64,000 bases of DNA from Candidatus Poribacteria bacterium (GTDB lineage Bacteria > Poribacteria > WGA-4E > PCPOR2b), in contig JAJDUM010000033.1 of assembly GCA_022826645.1 (NCBI GenBank), positions 1-64,000 on the forward strand. Direction: 5' to 3'. The notes below the pieces were generated by a model. That model saw nothing but the letters and a program-made list of their open reading frames with translations, did not search any database and had not been told where the DNA came from. Position 1 is the first letter of the stretch. Every line of letters starts with the position of its first letter. Made by a program: the position numbers and the translations under genes. This document shows positions 14,469-22,957 of this stretch, piece after piece.

Positions 14469-16637
14469 ATGCCTTGGCCAACCTTGAGCAATTATGCAGA
14501 AGCAATACGCGATTATCCTCATATCAGCATATTAGATTCAAAACTCAAAGGTGGAAATCCCCAGAGAGGTGCTAACAACTATTTGATGGTTTACTCCGGC
14601 GGCTTTTCAGGTGTTTTTCCGATTGAAGTGTTATCAAATACTTACGCGTTGCGGTGTTGGACTAGAGACATCGGAGATGCCGAAACTCGGTATAAAGAGA
14701 TATCAGACTATCTGAAACAATACCGTTTGCCCTACTTTGTCGATTTTGCTTATGTTTCCGAAGGCATTTTGGTGAATGGCATCAGATATCCCATCACGCG
14801 CATGGAATGGGCAGAGGGGAACACGCTTTGTGATTTTATTGAGCATAATTTACAGGATGCTAGGTGCTTGAAAACCGCTGCGGCAGAATTCCAAAAAATG
14901 GTTGCAGCCCTCCATGCTCACCAAATTTCACACGGAGATCTTCAAGATGGAAATATCCTGCTCAAGCGAAGTGGCACCGATGTTGAGATCAAATTGATAG
15001 ACTACGACAGTCTGTTCGTTCCGGCACTCCGTGGACAACCCGATACTATTGTTGGGGTTCCTGCATACCAACACCCCCAAAGAATAGCGCGTGGTGTAAG
15101 TGCTGCCGAAAAGATGGACTATTTCTCGGAGTTAGTAATCTATCTTTCTTTATCAAGCCTTGCAGAAAAACCCGATCTCTGGAACCAGTTTGGAGCTCCA
15201 ACTGAAAGAAGGTTATTGTTCATAGCCGAGGATTTCAAAGATCCAGACCAATCTGACGTCTTCCGAGAGCTTGAAAACCTGTCGGCAGATGTGAAACACT
15301 TGGCTTCAAAATTAAAAGAATTCTGCCAGCAGTCGGTTGACCAATTAGAGCCTTTAGAAGCGGTATTGCCAAAAACCTCGCCCGCTCAAGTTGCCTACAA
15401 TCAAGGAATCGCCTATCTTAATAATAACCGATATAATGAAGCGGTTGGCGAGTTTAAAAAGGCGATAGGTCTTGATCCTAACTATAAAGAGGCGCACCAT
15501 GGGCTTGGTCTTGCACACTTAAAGATGAACAATCCGAGAGAGGCGAAAAGGGCAGCGGAAGCAGCTTTAGGAATTGATCCGCACTATCAGCCTGCTCATC
15601 AACTTTTAGATGCTGTCAAATCCTTCAAGCCTCCGCCTGTGTCCCCACCTCCACCGCCTCCGGCACCCCCAAAACCTACTACCTCGAACCCCTGGCAGTA
15701 CATTACTGGTGCTTTGGCTTTTGTGCTATTGATTTGCATCGTAGTACTCGCAACACAGATTAGGGAAAAAGATGAATATCTCAATCGAATTGAGATATTG
15801 GAAAATCAACAGACCGAAACACACTCGAAACTCATCGCTGCTTCAAACGAAAAGAGGCAGCTTTCCTTTGAAAATCGGCGATTACGTAATCAACTAGCTG
15901 AAAAGGATAAGGAAATTAAAAATCAAATTTCTACAGTCCAGCAATTACAAAGCGAAAAAGAAGAATTTCGTAGTCAAAACCAAAAGTTGGAGAACGAGAA
16001 CACAACATTGAGAAACCAATTAAAACTTGACGGTACAACTTCTTCAATTCGGGCACTTTCAACCAAAAACGAACAACTTCTCCGCGAAAATCAGAGATTA
16101 CAGGACCAACTCACTGCACAGGACAAGGAAATTAAGCATAAAACTACTATAGCCGAGCAGTTGCAAAATGAAAAAGAGGACCTTCTTAACCAAAACCAAA
16201 CGTTGCAAAATGAAAAAGAGGAGTTTCTTAGCCAAAGACGACAGTTGCAAAACGAGAACGCGATGTTACGGGAGCAATTGGACGAACAGAAACCGATCCG
16301 TCCTCCTCCCGATGATAGCGAGCAGGCGGCCCCTCTCCAAAAGATTTATCGTAACATCAGCCCTGAAGTAAAATCAGGTGCGCTATCTAAAAATAATCAA
16401 GGATATTTTGACTTTAACAAGGGTAAGTATGACGATGCTATTAAGTATTTTGAAAATGCCATAAAGAGCGATCCAAAAGCTGCAATAATCTACTACAACC
16501 TTGGTTCTACATACCTAAAAATGAAAGAGTATACCAAGGCTGTAAATTATCTTCAAAAAGCTGTAAAGCTTGATCCTGAATTTAAGGAAGCACACTACAA
16601 CCTTGCACTTGCTTTAGGTAAGGGCACCGTCAAGTAG
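14469..16637 (+). CDS. kinase-like protein with TPRs, transmembrane helix and long coiled coil
   Basis: A 722-residue multidomain protein. Residues 1-300 resemble a protein-kinase fold: the catalytic loop is SHGDLQDGNILL (155-166) and the metal motif is DYD (178-180) in place of DFG. The N-terminal Lys region is divergent. Next come two TPR-like repeats (about 305-385), a proline-rich linker (388-405), one transmembrane helix (about 412-430), and a coiled coil (430-615) built from repeated EKD/EKEEF/LQNEN/LRNQL blocks. A final TPR pair (632-715) ends the protein. The topology predicts a cytoplasmic kinase and an extracytoplasmic coiled coil plus TPRs, as in a sensor. It is the third member of the vWA-PP2C-kinase set, though 320 bp behind it. 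Base composition is more AT-rich than neighbouring metabolic genes, which may indicate transfer. Confidence 0.8.
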   Translation: MPWPTLSNYAEAIRDYPHISILDSKLKGGNPQRGANNYLMVYSGGFSGVFPIEVLSNTYALRCWTRDIGDAETRYKEISDYLKQYRLPYFVDFAYVSEGILVNGIRYPITRMEWAEGNTLCDFIEHNLQDARCLKTAAAEFQKMVAALHAHQISHGDLQDGNILLKRSGTDVEIKLIDYDSLFVPALRGQPDTIVGVPAYQHPQRIARGVSAAEKMDYFSELVIYLSLSSLAEKPDLWNQFGAPTERRLLFIAEDFKDPDQSDVFRELENLSADVKHLASKLKEFCQQSVDQLEPLEAVLPKTSPAQVAYNQGIAYLNNNRYNEAVGEFKKAIGLDPNYKEAHHGLGLAHLKMNNPREAKRAAEAALGIDPHYQPAHQLLDAVKSFKPPPVSPPPPPPAPPKPTTSNPWQYITGALAFVLLICIVVLATQIREKDEYLNRIEILENQQTETHSKLIAASNEKRQLSFENRRLRNQLAEKDKEIKNQISTVQQLQSEKEEFRSQNQKLENENTTLRNQLKLDGTTSSIRALSTKNEQLLRENQRLQDQLTAQDKEIKHKTTIAEQLQNEKEDLLNQNQTLQNEKEEFLSQRRQLQNENAMLREQLDEQKPIRPPPDDSEQAAPLQKIYRNISPEVKSGALSKNNQGYFDFNKGKYDDAIKYFENAIKSDPKAAIIYYNLGSTYLKMKEYTKAVNYLQKAVKLDPEFKEAHYNLALALGKGTVK

Positions 16638-16670
16638 CGATAAATGTAGCTTGAAAAGTTTTAAATATAG

Positions 16671-16857
16671 ATAGGAGTTACGCAGTTCAGTTTGTAGTAG
16701 GGCGATTTATCGCCCGTCCGAACGCGCAATGAATTGCGCTACTACAAACCTAAGACCTTACTGTAGTTGCTCAATTCATCGGGCGTTGGAAATGGCGTAC
16801 TGCGGTGATGAATCACCGAACTACAAAGCTTTGAGTGTTCAAGTGCGTAAGTCCTAT
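16671..16857. repeat. MITE-like repeat family A, copy 3 (rest of the 16638-17003 spacer is empty)
   Basis: The ends ATAGGAGTTACGCAGTT and the complement of ATAGGACTTACGCACTT bound 187 bp. The interior is a chain of hairpins: GGCGATTTATCGCC, GCGCAATGAATTGCGC, and CGGTGATGAATCACCG, flanked by TTTGTAGT and ACTACAAA. No gene is present. The remaining 145 bp up to the next start shows nothing beyond GGAGG before the ATG. Confidence 0.75.
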
Positions 16858-17003
16858 ATAGATAATAATTATCTGCTTACTCCCCAGCTTTTAGAGACTA
16901 TTTAACAGACTAATTGAGGGTGAACAGTTAATTTGACAGGGAGGTTCGTTAGTCATTCTTGAGTTGCACATACAGCATCATATCTTAATTACGGAGGCAC
17001 TAA

Positions 17004-18044
17004 ATGGCACAAAAGACATGTTTGATGATTGGTGGCAGTGGCATGGCTGGTGGCTGGATCCGAAACTTTGTCGATAACTTCAGCGATCGGATCAAAATTA
17101 TTGGATTGGCGGATGTGCTGCCGGACGTGTTGCAGGAGCAGGGAGCAGCACTCGGTCTCAGCGAAGATCAGTTGTTCTCAGACTTTAACGAGGCGTGTGC
17201 GACGGTCAAGGCGGACTTCTGTGGCGTTGCGACACCCCCACCGTTCCACAGTCCCGCAGCAATTGCAGCGATGGAGAACGGAATGCCGGTGATCTGCGAA
17301 AAGCCGATCGCAGATACGCTTGAAGCGGCGAAAGCGATGGTAACTACCGCCCAAAAAACGGGGATGCCGTGTGCGATTATCCAGAATTACCGTTATGCAC
17401 GGAACAAGCAAGAGTTGGTTCGCATTCGGGAGGAGGGACGGTTGGGACGGCTCCAACATATCGTGGGACGGTACGCCTGCGACTACCGCCGCTATCAATC
17501 GTGGGGCAAGGCGTGGCGGCACGATATGGATTTCAGTCTGCTCTTTGAAGGGTCTGTCCATCACCTCGATATGCTACGCTTCCTCTCCGGCGGCGACTGT
17601 GAGACGCTGATCGGGTTCGGTTGGAATCCGGAATGGTCCAGTTTCAAGCACTTTTCCAGTGGGTTGTACCTGATGCAGATGGATAACGGGGTCCATACCT
17701 GTTACGAGGGGAATAGCTCTGCCGCGGGTATCGTCAACTGTTGGCACAACGAACACTATCGCGCAGAATTCGAGGATGGGTGTGTCGAAATTGCTGGCGA
17801 AGCTGAAGTTACAATTCATCGGGTCGGTCAGGACCCGGAGCTGTATGAAGCACCGGAGATACCCCGCTTCGGTCATGAGCATCTGTTCGACGAATTTATC
17901 AACTGGCTTGATGGTGGTTCACCGTCTGCCACGCGAATTGAGGATAACATCAAGAGTTTCGCGTTGGTGATTGCGGCGATGGAGACAAGCCTCGACGGGC
18001 AACCGAAACGGATTGCGGACTACTTGAGCGGACTGAATCTCTAA
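17004..18044 (+). CDS. Gfo/Idh/MocA family oxidoreductase
   Basis: A 346-residue NAD(P)-binding dehydrogenase. The Rossmann turn is GGSGMAGGW near the N-terminus and the EKP motif is in VICEKPIADT (about residue 97). Conserved C-terminal-domain residues include the His pair in GSVHHLDMLRF. ACGGAGGC precedes the ATG. The DegT-type aminotransferase follows 51 nt later in the same direction, suggesting a pair that oxidises and then aminates a sugar, or two steps on related sugars. The substrate cannot be told from sequence. Confidence 0.9.
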   Translation: MAQKTCLMIGGSGMAGGWIRNFVDNFSDRIKIIGLADVLPDVLQEQGAALGLSEDQLFSDFNEACATVKADFCGVATPPPFHSPAAIAAMENGMPVICEKPIADTLEAAKAMVTTAQKTGMPCAIIQNYRYARNKQELVRIREEGRLGRLQHIVGRYACDYRRYQSWGKAWRHDMDFSLLFEGSVHHLDMLRFLSGGDCETLIGFGWNPEWSSFKHFSSGLYLMQMDNGVHTCYEGNSSAAGIVNCWHNEHYRAEFEDGCVEIAGEAEVTIHRVGQDPELYEAPEIPRFGHEHLFDEFINWLDGGSPSATRIEDNIKSFALVIAAMETSLDGQPKRIADYLSGLNL

Positions 18045-18095
18045 TCCATCGACTCAGATGTAGAGCGAGCCCGTGAACCTACAAGGAGAACAAAT

Positions 18096-19298
18096 ATGGC
18101 AAATTTAGCGATCAACGGCGGCACACCTGTCCGAACCGAGCCATATCCCTCGTGGCCCACCTTTGACGATAATGACCTCAAAAGTTTTGAGGAGGTCTAT
18201 CGGAGTGGAGTGTGGGGCACCGGCGGGTCAAGGGTTCCTGAGTTTGAAGAGCGTTTCGCTCGGTTCCAAGGCACAAAGTATGGTGTCTGCGTGAATAGTG
18301 GCACGGCGGCGTTATACGTCGCGCTCAAGGCTGCAGGCGTTGGGCTTGGTGATGAAGTCATCACAACGCCGTACACTTTTCAGGCGACGGTGGTGTCAAT
18401 TCTGATGGCGAACGGAACCCCGGTCTTCGTCGATACACTCCCCGACGGTTTTAACATCGATCCATCAAAAATTGAAGTGGCGATAACGCCCAAGACCAAA
18501 GCGGTGCTGCCGGTGCATATTGCGGGCTATCCCGCCGATATGGATGGCGTTTTGGAAGTTACCGAGCGGAACAACCTCGTTGTGGTTGAGGACTGCGCCC
18601 AGGCACACGGGGCGGAGTGGCGGAACAGGGGCGTCGGCGGTTGGGGACATCTCGGCTGCTTCAGTTTCCAATCGTCCAAGAACCTCTGTGCGGGCGAGGG
18701 CGGGGTTATTTTGACCAATGATCGAAAACTGTATGAACGTGCGTGGGCAATCCATAACTGCGGACGTGCACCGGCTGAGTCTGAGTTTGAGACAGAAGCG
18801 TTCGGCGGTAATTTCCGTATGACGGAGTGGCAGGGCGGATTGTTGCTATCACGCCTTGAACGACTGAATGGTGAGGTCAATCTCCGCAATACAAATATGC
18901 GAACTCTGGATGCGGGGCTCGGCGAGATCCCCGGCATCAAGGTAGTGCCGCTCGATCCGCGCGCAACCCGCGGCGGCAGTCACGGTTATAAGGCGATTTT
19001 CGACCCGGAGGAGTTTGAGGGCATTTCCCGTGAGACCTTTATCCAGGCGATGAGCGCAGAGGGGATACCGATGCGACATTGGTACACAACGCCGATGTAT
19101 CGGGAGTCGTTCATGGAATCGGGGCTCCTAAGCGCGAAGCCTGACTATTCAAAGGTCTCCTGCCCAGAGACGGAAAAGCTGTGCAAGAACGGTTTGGCAC
19201 TCAGTCAGAGCATTCTGATGGGCACTGAGGAAGATATGGCAGATATCGTCACGGCGGCGACAAAGATCCGTCGCTATGTAGGCGAATTGAACTCGTGA
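18096..19298 (+). CDS. DegT/DnrJ/EryC1/StrS family PLP-dependent aminotransferase
   Basis: A 400-residue fold-type I aminotransferase of the sugar-aminotransferase family. Recognisable parts are NSGTAALYVALKAAGVG (cofactor phosphate site), VVVEDCAQAHGA (Asp near the pyridine nitrogen), and SFQSSKNLCAGEGG with the Schiff-base Lys (about residue 194). AAGGAGAAC precedes the ATG. It lies behind a Gfo/Idh gene, and such pairs often occur in amino-sugar pathways. Some family members are dehydratases, but the conserved Lys supports an aminotransferase. The next gene starts close behind and may be co-transcribed. Confidence 0.9.
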   Translation: MANLAINGGTPVRTEPYPSWPTFDDNDLKSFEEVYRSGVWGTGGSRVPEFEERFARFQGTKYGVCVNSGTAALYVALKAAGVGLGDEVITTPYTFQATVVSILMANGTPVFVDTLPDGFNIDPSKIEVAITPKTKAVLPVHIAGYPADMDGVLEVTERNNLVVVEDCAQAHGAEWRNRGVGGWGHLGCFSFQSSKNLCAGEGGVILTNDRKLYERAWAIHNCGRAPAESEFETEAFGGNFRMTEWQGGLLLSRLERLNGEVNLRNTNMRTLDAGLGEIPGIKVVPLDPRATRGGSHGYKAIFDPEEFEGISRETFIQAMSAEGIPMRHWYTTPMYRESFMESGLLSAKPDYSKVSCPETEKLCKNGLALSQSILMGTEEDMADIVTAATKIRRYVGELNS

Positions 19299-19333
19299 AG
19301 CGCTGTGGTGTGAATAGAAACGAAGACAGATCA

Positions 19334-19858
19334 ATGCCCCAAGAACTCACCTATAAGCTCGCTCAGTGCTGTTCCCCAGAGACGGGGGATGGCATCATCG
19401 GGTATTTTAAGGAAGATGGCACAGTGGCTGTACATCGATCTGATTGTGCCTCTGTTCCGCACCTGCGCCTTGAGCGGCTTCTTGATGTAACATGGCGTGA
19501 AATTCACGCAGCGCAAACGCCCGCCGACGCAGAAACGGAAGATCCAACGTTTGATCGACTTGATGAAGTGGATTACCTCATCCTGAAACATCATCAGGAA
19601 TTTGGACTGGACTATTCAATTGTCGTCTCCGAGATGCTCGGCCTGTCTCTTGAGGAGACCCACAATCGCCATCGGAAATTGCGAGAGTTGGGTGGCTTGA
19701 AACGCGTGGAGAAACGGATGATTCAGTACCGCAAGAACATTGTGAAAGGGAAGTGGATCAAGCACCGCAACCATACCTATTATGAATTGACCCCCAAGGG
19801 AGATCGGTGGGTACGCTCGTTTGAGGCGAAGTCAGAGACGGTTTATAGTGAATTATAA
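19334..19858 (+). CDS. RelA/SpoT-type zinc-finger (RIS) domain fused to DUF2250 winged-helix domain
   Basis: A 174-residue protein. Residues 1-50 contain AQCCSPETGDGIIGYF and VAVHRSDCASV, the CC...HxxC pattern of the zinc-finger/RIS domain near the C-terminus of Rel stringent-response enzymes, where it contacts ribosomal RNA and A-site tRNA. Residues 85-165 match DUF2250 (YLILKHHQEFGLDYSIVVSEMLGL, then a helix-turn-helix-like end), which I judge to be a winged helix. No synthetase or hydrolase domain is present, so it cannot itself make ppGpp. ATG 19334 is preferred over an upstream ATG overlapping the aminotransferase stop. It may be an RNA- or DNA-binding regulator; this is inference. Confidence 0.75.
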   Translation: MPQELTYKLAQCCSPETGDGIIGYFKEDGTVAVHRSDCASVPHLRLERLLDVTWREIHAAQTPADAETEDPTFDRLDEVDYLILKHHQEFGLDYSIVVSEMLGLSLEETHNRHRKLRELGGLKRVEKRMIQYRKNIVKGKWIKHRNHTYYELTPKGDRWVRSFEAKSETVYSEL

Positions 19859-19866
19859 AAATAAAT

Positions 19867-19976
19867 AGACACTTTCGCTCCCCGTGTTTGGTAGGCGCTG
19901 TTTCTCCCGACAGGTCGGGATCCCGATTTTCGGGACGCGCCGATTGGCAGTGTCTAAGTAATTCTAAAATCTACCA
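19867..19976. repeat. repeat F, copy 2
   Basis: TAGACACT at 19867 and its complement AGTGTCTA at 19949 bound a segment containing CCCGACAGGTCGGG and CCCGATTTTCGGG hairpins. The stretch 19944-19976 is the reverse complement of 9206-9238 with one mismatch in 33. No gene lies here. Confidence 0.65.
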
Positions 19977-20030
19977 TAATCGCACAATTTGTGACACAGG
20001 AAGTACAGGGAATAGTCCCAGGAGAGCGGA

Positions 20031-21401
20031 TTGCAACAAAACGTAGAAAGTCGGGGTGTAAAGGGAGGGGTACAGGGACCCGGTGGCTACCGAGAGGTTT
20101 GGCTATTAGCATATCCGATCGTTATCACGATGTTATCGCGCACAGCGATGATGTTTGTGGATGCGGCGATGGTCGGACGTTTGGGCGCGACAGAATTGGC
20201 AGCTGTCGGATTGGCGGGAGTATTGACATGGACACTGTTTACCTTCTTTCAGGGATTTCTGGGTAGCGTCAACACCTTCGTCGCGCAACGCTACGGAGCG
20301 GGGAATCGACAAGGAATCACCGTTGCGGCGTGGCAAGGGATTTATCTCGCGCTCGCCTCGTATCTCGTTCTACTGTTGATGAACCAATTCACAGTGCCTG
20401 CGTTTGCCCTGATGAAACCCTCTCCAGAGGTTCAACGTCTGGCGAGCATCTACACGGAAATTCGGTTGTATGGTGGCATTACAGTCTTCATCTCGTTTGG
20501 GTTGGCAAGCTACCTACGGGGCATCGGCGACACGAAGACACCGATGCGGATTGAGATCCTCGCAAATCTGGTCAACTTGCTCCTCGACTACCTGCTAATC
20601 TTTGGAAAATTTGGCTGTCCAAGGCTTGAGGTTGTCGGCGCGGCTGTTGCCACGTTGATCGCGGGTGTGGTTGCAGCGATTTGCTATCTCGCTGTTTTCC
20701 TCTCACGGAAGTCCAATCAGGCGTTCCAAACCCGATCCCATTTCCAGCTTGATGTCCGTGATCTCCGCCGTATGCTGCGGATTGGTTTACCGATGGGCGT
20801 CCACAATTTGATGGATTTGGGGAGCTTTACAGTTTTTACAGCCCTGATTGGGCGAATGGGCGATGTCGCGCTCGCAGCAAATAACGCTGGTATTACGCTG
20901 ATTTCGACATCGTTTATGCCTCTGTTTGGAATTTCTATGGCGGCGACGACACTGGTCGGGCACTACATCGGCTCCGGCCAACTCCATTATGCGCGTAGGA
21001 GTGGCTACACAGCGATAAAGTTGGGGGTTGTATATACTTTTTTTGTTGCCGTTGTGTTTTTTGCAGTGCCTGAGTTTCTAATTTCCTTGGTTACACCGGA
21101 CCCGGAGGTGATTCGTCTTGGAACACGGGTCCTGTTTTTCGCAGCGCTCTTTCAACTCTCTGACGGGTTTGGCATCTGTGCGTCAGGCGCACTCAAGGGA
21201 GCCGGCGATACCTTTTTCACAATGTGTGTTAGTATTGGCTATGCGTGGCTGCTCTTCCTTCCGCTCTCATACATTTTAGGATTTTGGTTGGGGTATGGAG
21301 TCCCTGGCGCGTGGTGTGGTGCAACGATCTATATCATTTTGGCGGGCACAACCTTTTTCCTCCGTTTTCGCAGCAACCGGTGGGAGCGTATTCGGATCTA
21401 A
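20031..21401 (+). CDS. MATE family efflux transporter
   Basis: A 456-residue inner-membrane protein with about twelve hydrophobic segments in two halves. The N-terminal MATE pattern PIVITMLSRTAMMFVDAAMVGRLG is clear, as are PMRIEILANLVNLLLDYLLIF and the matching second-half stretch GLPMGVHNLMDLGSF. MATE proteins export drugs or metabolites in exchange for Na+ or H+. The start is taken as TTG 20031 because AGGAGAG lies 6-13 nt upstream; the first hydrophobic segment begins about 30 residues later. Substrate is unknown. The vWA gene follows 69 nt downstream in the same direction. Confidence 0.9.
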   Translation: MQQNVESRGVKGGVQGPGGYREVWLLAYPIVITMLSRTAMMFVDAAMVGRLGATELAAVGLAGVLTWTLFTFFQGFLGSVNTFVAQRYGAGNRQGITVAAWQGIYLALASYLVLLLMNQFTVPAFALMKPSPEVQRLASIYTEIRLYGGITVFISFGLASYLRGIGDTKTPMRIEILANLVNLLLDYLLIFGKFGCPRLEVVGAAVATLIAGVVAAICYLAVFLSRKSNQAFQTRSHFQLDVRDLRRMLRIGLPMGVHNLMDLGSFTVFTALIGRMGDVALAANNAGITLISTSFMPLFGISMAATTLVGHYIGSGQLHYARRSGYTAIKLGVVYTFFVAVVFFAVPEFLISLVTPDPEVIRLGTRVLFFAALFQLSDGFGICASGALKGAGDTFFTMCVSIGYAWLLFLPLSYILGFWLGYGVPGAWCGATIYIILAGTTFFLRFRSNRWERIRI

Positions 21402-21470
21402 CTATTGGTCTGAATCCTGTATCTTACCGATGTGATGACCTTCGTGGGTATCAAAGAGAGGGACGGACAA

Positions 21471-22697
21471 ATGCTTCAACAATATACGGACCTTAACAAG
21501 GTTCGGCGGCGGTCGGCGATACTGGTCGCTGTAATCTTGCACATGATTATCGGAATTGTCTACGTCTTAACTCCGGATAGGGAAGCGGTCAGAGATCGGG
21601 ATCCCATCTGGGTGGAGTGGGTGAAAGAGCCACCAAGACCCGAAGTGAAAACAGTCAAGATCAAGCCGCCGTTGAAGATGGAGGTTCGTAAGCCTAACGA
21701 AGATTTGGCACTCAGATCGAAGGAAAAAATGCTTGAATCCTCACGCCACAAGCTGACCGAGGTTGCCCGTCTCAGCCAACGGATGGTACGCGAGAATCTG
21801 GACGTAACCACAGCACCACTCACTGAGGAGCTGCCGGACGCCATGACAGATGCGGATTTGCGGGAATCCGAAAGGTCAGATATTAGTCGCACGGTTTCAG
21901 TGCGGGCGGACGGTCAGGGCGAAGTCACAGGACGGATGCGAGTTCGTGGACAGCGCACCGGGCTTGATATGGTTGATTCGGCAGGGGACTCCAAAAAAGG
22001 GTTGGTTGGTGGCGGTGGATCGCCCGGCAACCTGAAAAAGTTGAAGAGATTACCGAAGGACAAGTTAAAGAAAATACCGAAAGACAGGTTGGGTATCATC
22101 GAATTCATCGAGGGAGCGGAAGGTCCCCAACAGGTTGTCTTCTGCCTTGATGTTTCTGCCAGTATGCAGGCGGTGGGACTTAGGAAACTGGAGTTGGCGA
22201 TTGAAGCAATTAAAGAAGCGTTACCGTCGCTTGATGCGGAGGACTCTTTCAATATCATCACCTTCCACGCGAGTGCCACGATAGGGAAGGGTAAGCTGGC
22301 ACCGGTAACAGAGAAGAATATCGAGACGGTATCGAAGTATCTGGACCGGTTCACGCCTGAGAGAATCGCAGGGTATCAGGGAACGAACCTCCTCGATGCC
22401 ATTGAGACGGCGCTTGAGGTCGATCCATCAATTATTGTGTTGGTCACCGACGGTTTACCCACAACAGGTCCCGCTGGAAATATTGAGATAGATTCGAAGA
22501 AAATCCTGGAAACCGTCAAGGCGAAAAATGTTAATAATGCAAGCATCTATCTTGTAGCACTCGAAATAGATCTGGAACATTCGCCCGGTGCTGAACTTCT
22601 CGTTGATCTCGTTGAGCAAAACAGCGGAGAGATAAAGGTTGTCGATTATAAACAGCTCCTGCAACTTGCGGAGGAGGACTTGAATACACAGGATTAA
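21471..22697 (+). CDS. membrane-anchored vWA domain protein (TonB-like N-terminal layout)
   Basis: A 408-residue protein. A short cytoplasmic start (QYTDLNKVRRRSA) is followed by one transmembrane helix (ILVAVILHMIIGIVYVL), a long proline- and lysine-rich charged region (residues 50-215), and a C-terminal vWA domain. MIDAS residues are visible in FCLDVSASMQ (DxSxS), YQGTNLLDA (Thr) and LVTDGLPTTGP (Asp). The layout recalls TonB-like or batA-type proteins with a periplasmic vWA domain. ATG 21471 follows an AGAGGGACGG purine stretch. It ends a transcription unit, since a strong promoter begins 130 nt later. Confidence 0.8.
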   Translation: MLQQYTDLNKVRRRSAILVAVILHMIIGIVYVLTPDREAVRDRDPIWVEWVKEPPRPEVKTVKIKPPLKMEVRKPNEDLALRSKEKMLESSRHKLTEVARLSQRMVRENLDVTTAPLTEELPDAMTDADLRESERSDISRTVSVRADGQGEVTGRMRVRGQRTGLDMVDSAGDSKKGLVGGGGSPGNLKKLKRLPKDKLKKIPKDRLGIIEFIEGAEGPQQVVFCLDVSASMQAVGLRKLELAIEAIKEALPSLDAEDSFNIITFHASATIGKGKLAPVTEKNIETVSKYLDRFTPERIAGYQGTNLLDAIETALEVDPSIIVLVTDGLPTTGPAGNIEIDSKKILETVKAKNVNNASIYLVALEIDLEHSPGAELLVDLVEQNSGEIKVVDYKQLLQLAEEDLNTQD

Positions 22698-22829
22698 TGC
22701 CAAATTTGGGAAAGGGGTGCTTTTCAGAGGGAAACCGAGAAAGCGTCAAGCATGATGTGTGAACGTACAGTTCATCGGTTTTTTCAGTTCCAGGGCGGAG
22801 GACAGGCGACAGCACAGTTGAGAATGGAG

Positions 22830-22858
22830 TTGACAGTCCCGCCGAGCTTCCCTATAAT
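22830..22858 (+). promoter_or_regulatory. consensus sigma-70-type promoter of the BMP transport genes
   Basis: TTGACA (22830-22835) and TATAAT (22853-22858) are separated by exactly 17 nt. The match to the housekeeping consensus is perfect, and transcription would start near 22865, about 93 nt before the binding-protein gene. Confidence 0.8.
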
Positions 22859-22957
22859 TTGCACCGATTTAGGTTGAACGGTAGACAACAAATGTTATCT
22901 TATGTTTTGGAGACTGTTGTAAGCACTAACCCACTAAATTGATTGTTGAGGTTTTTT

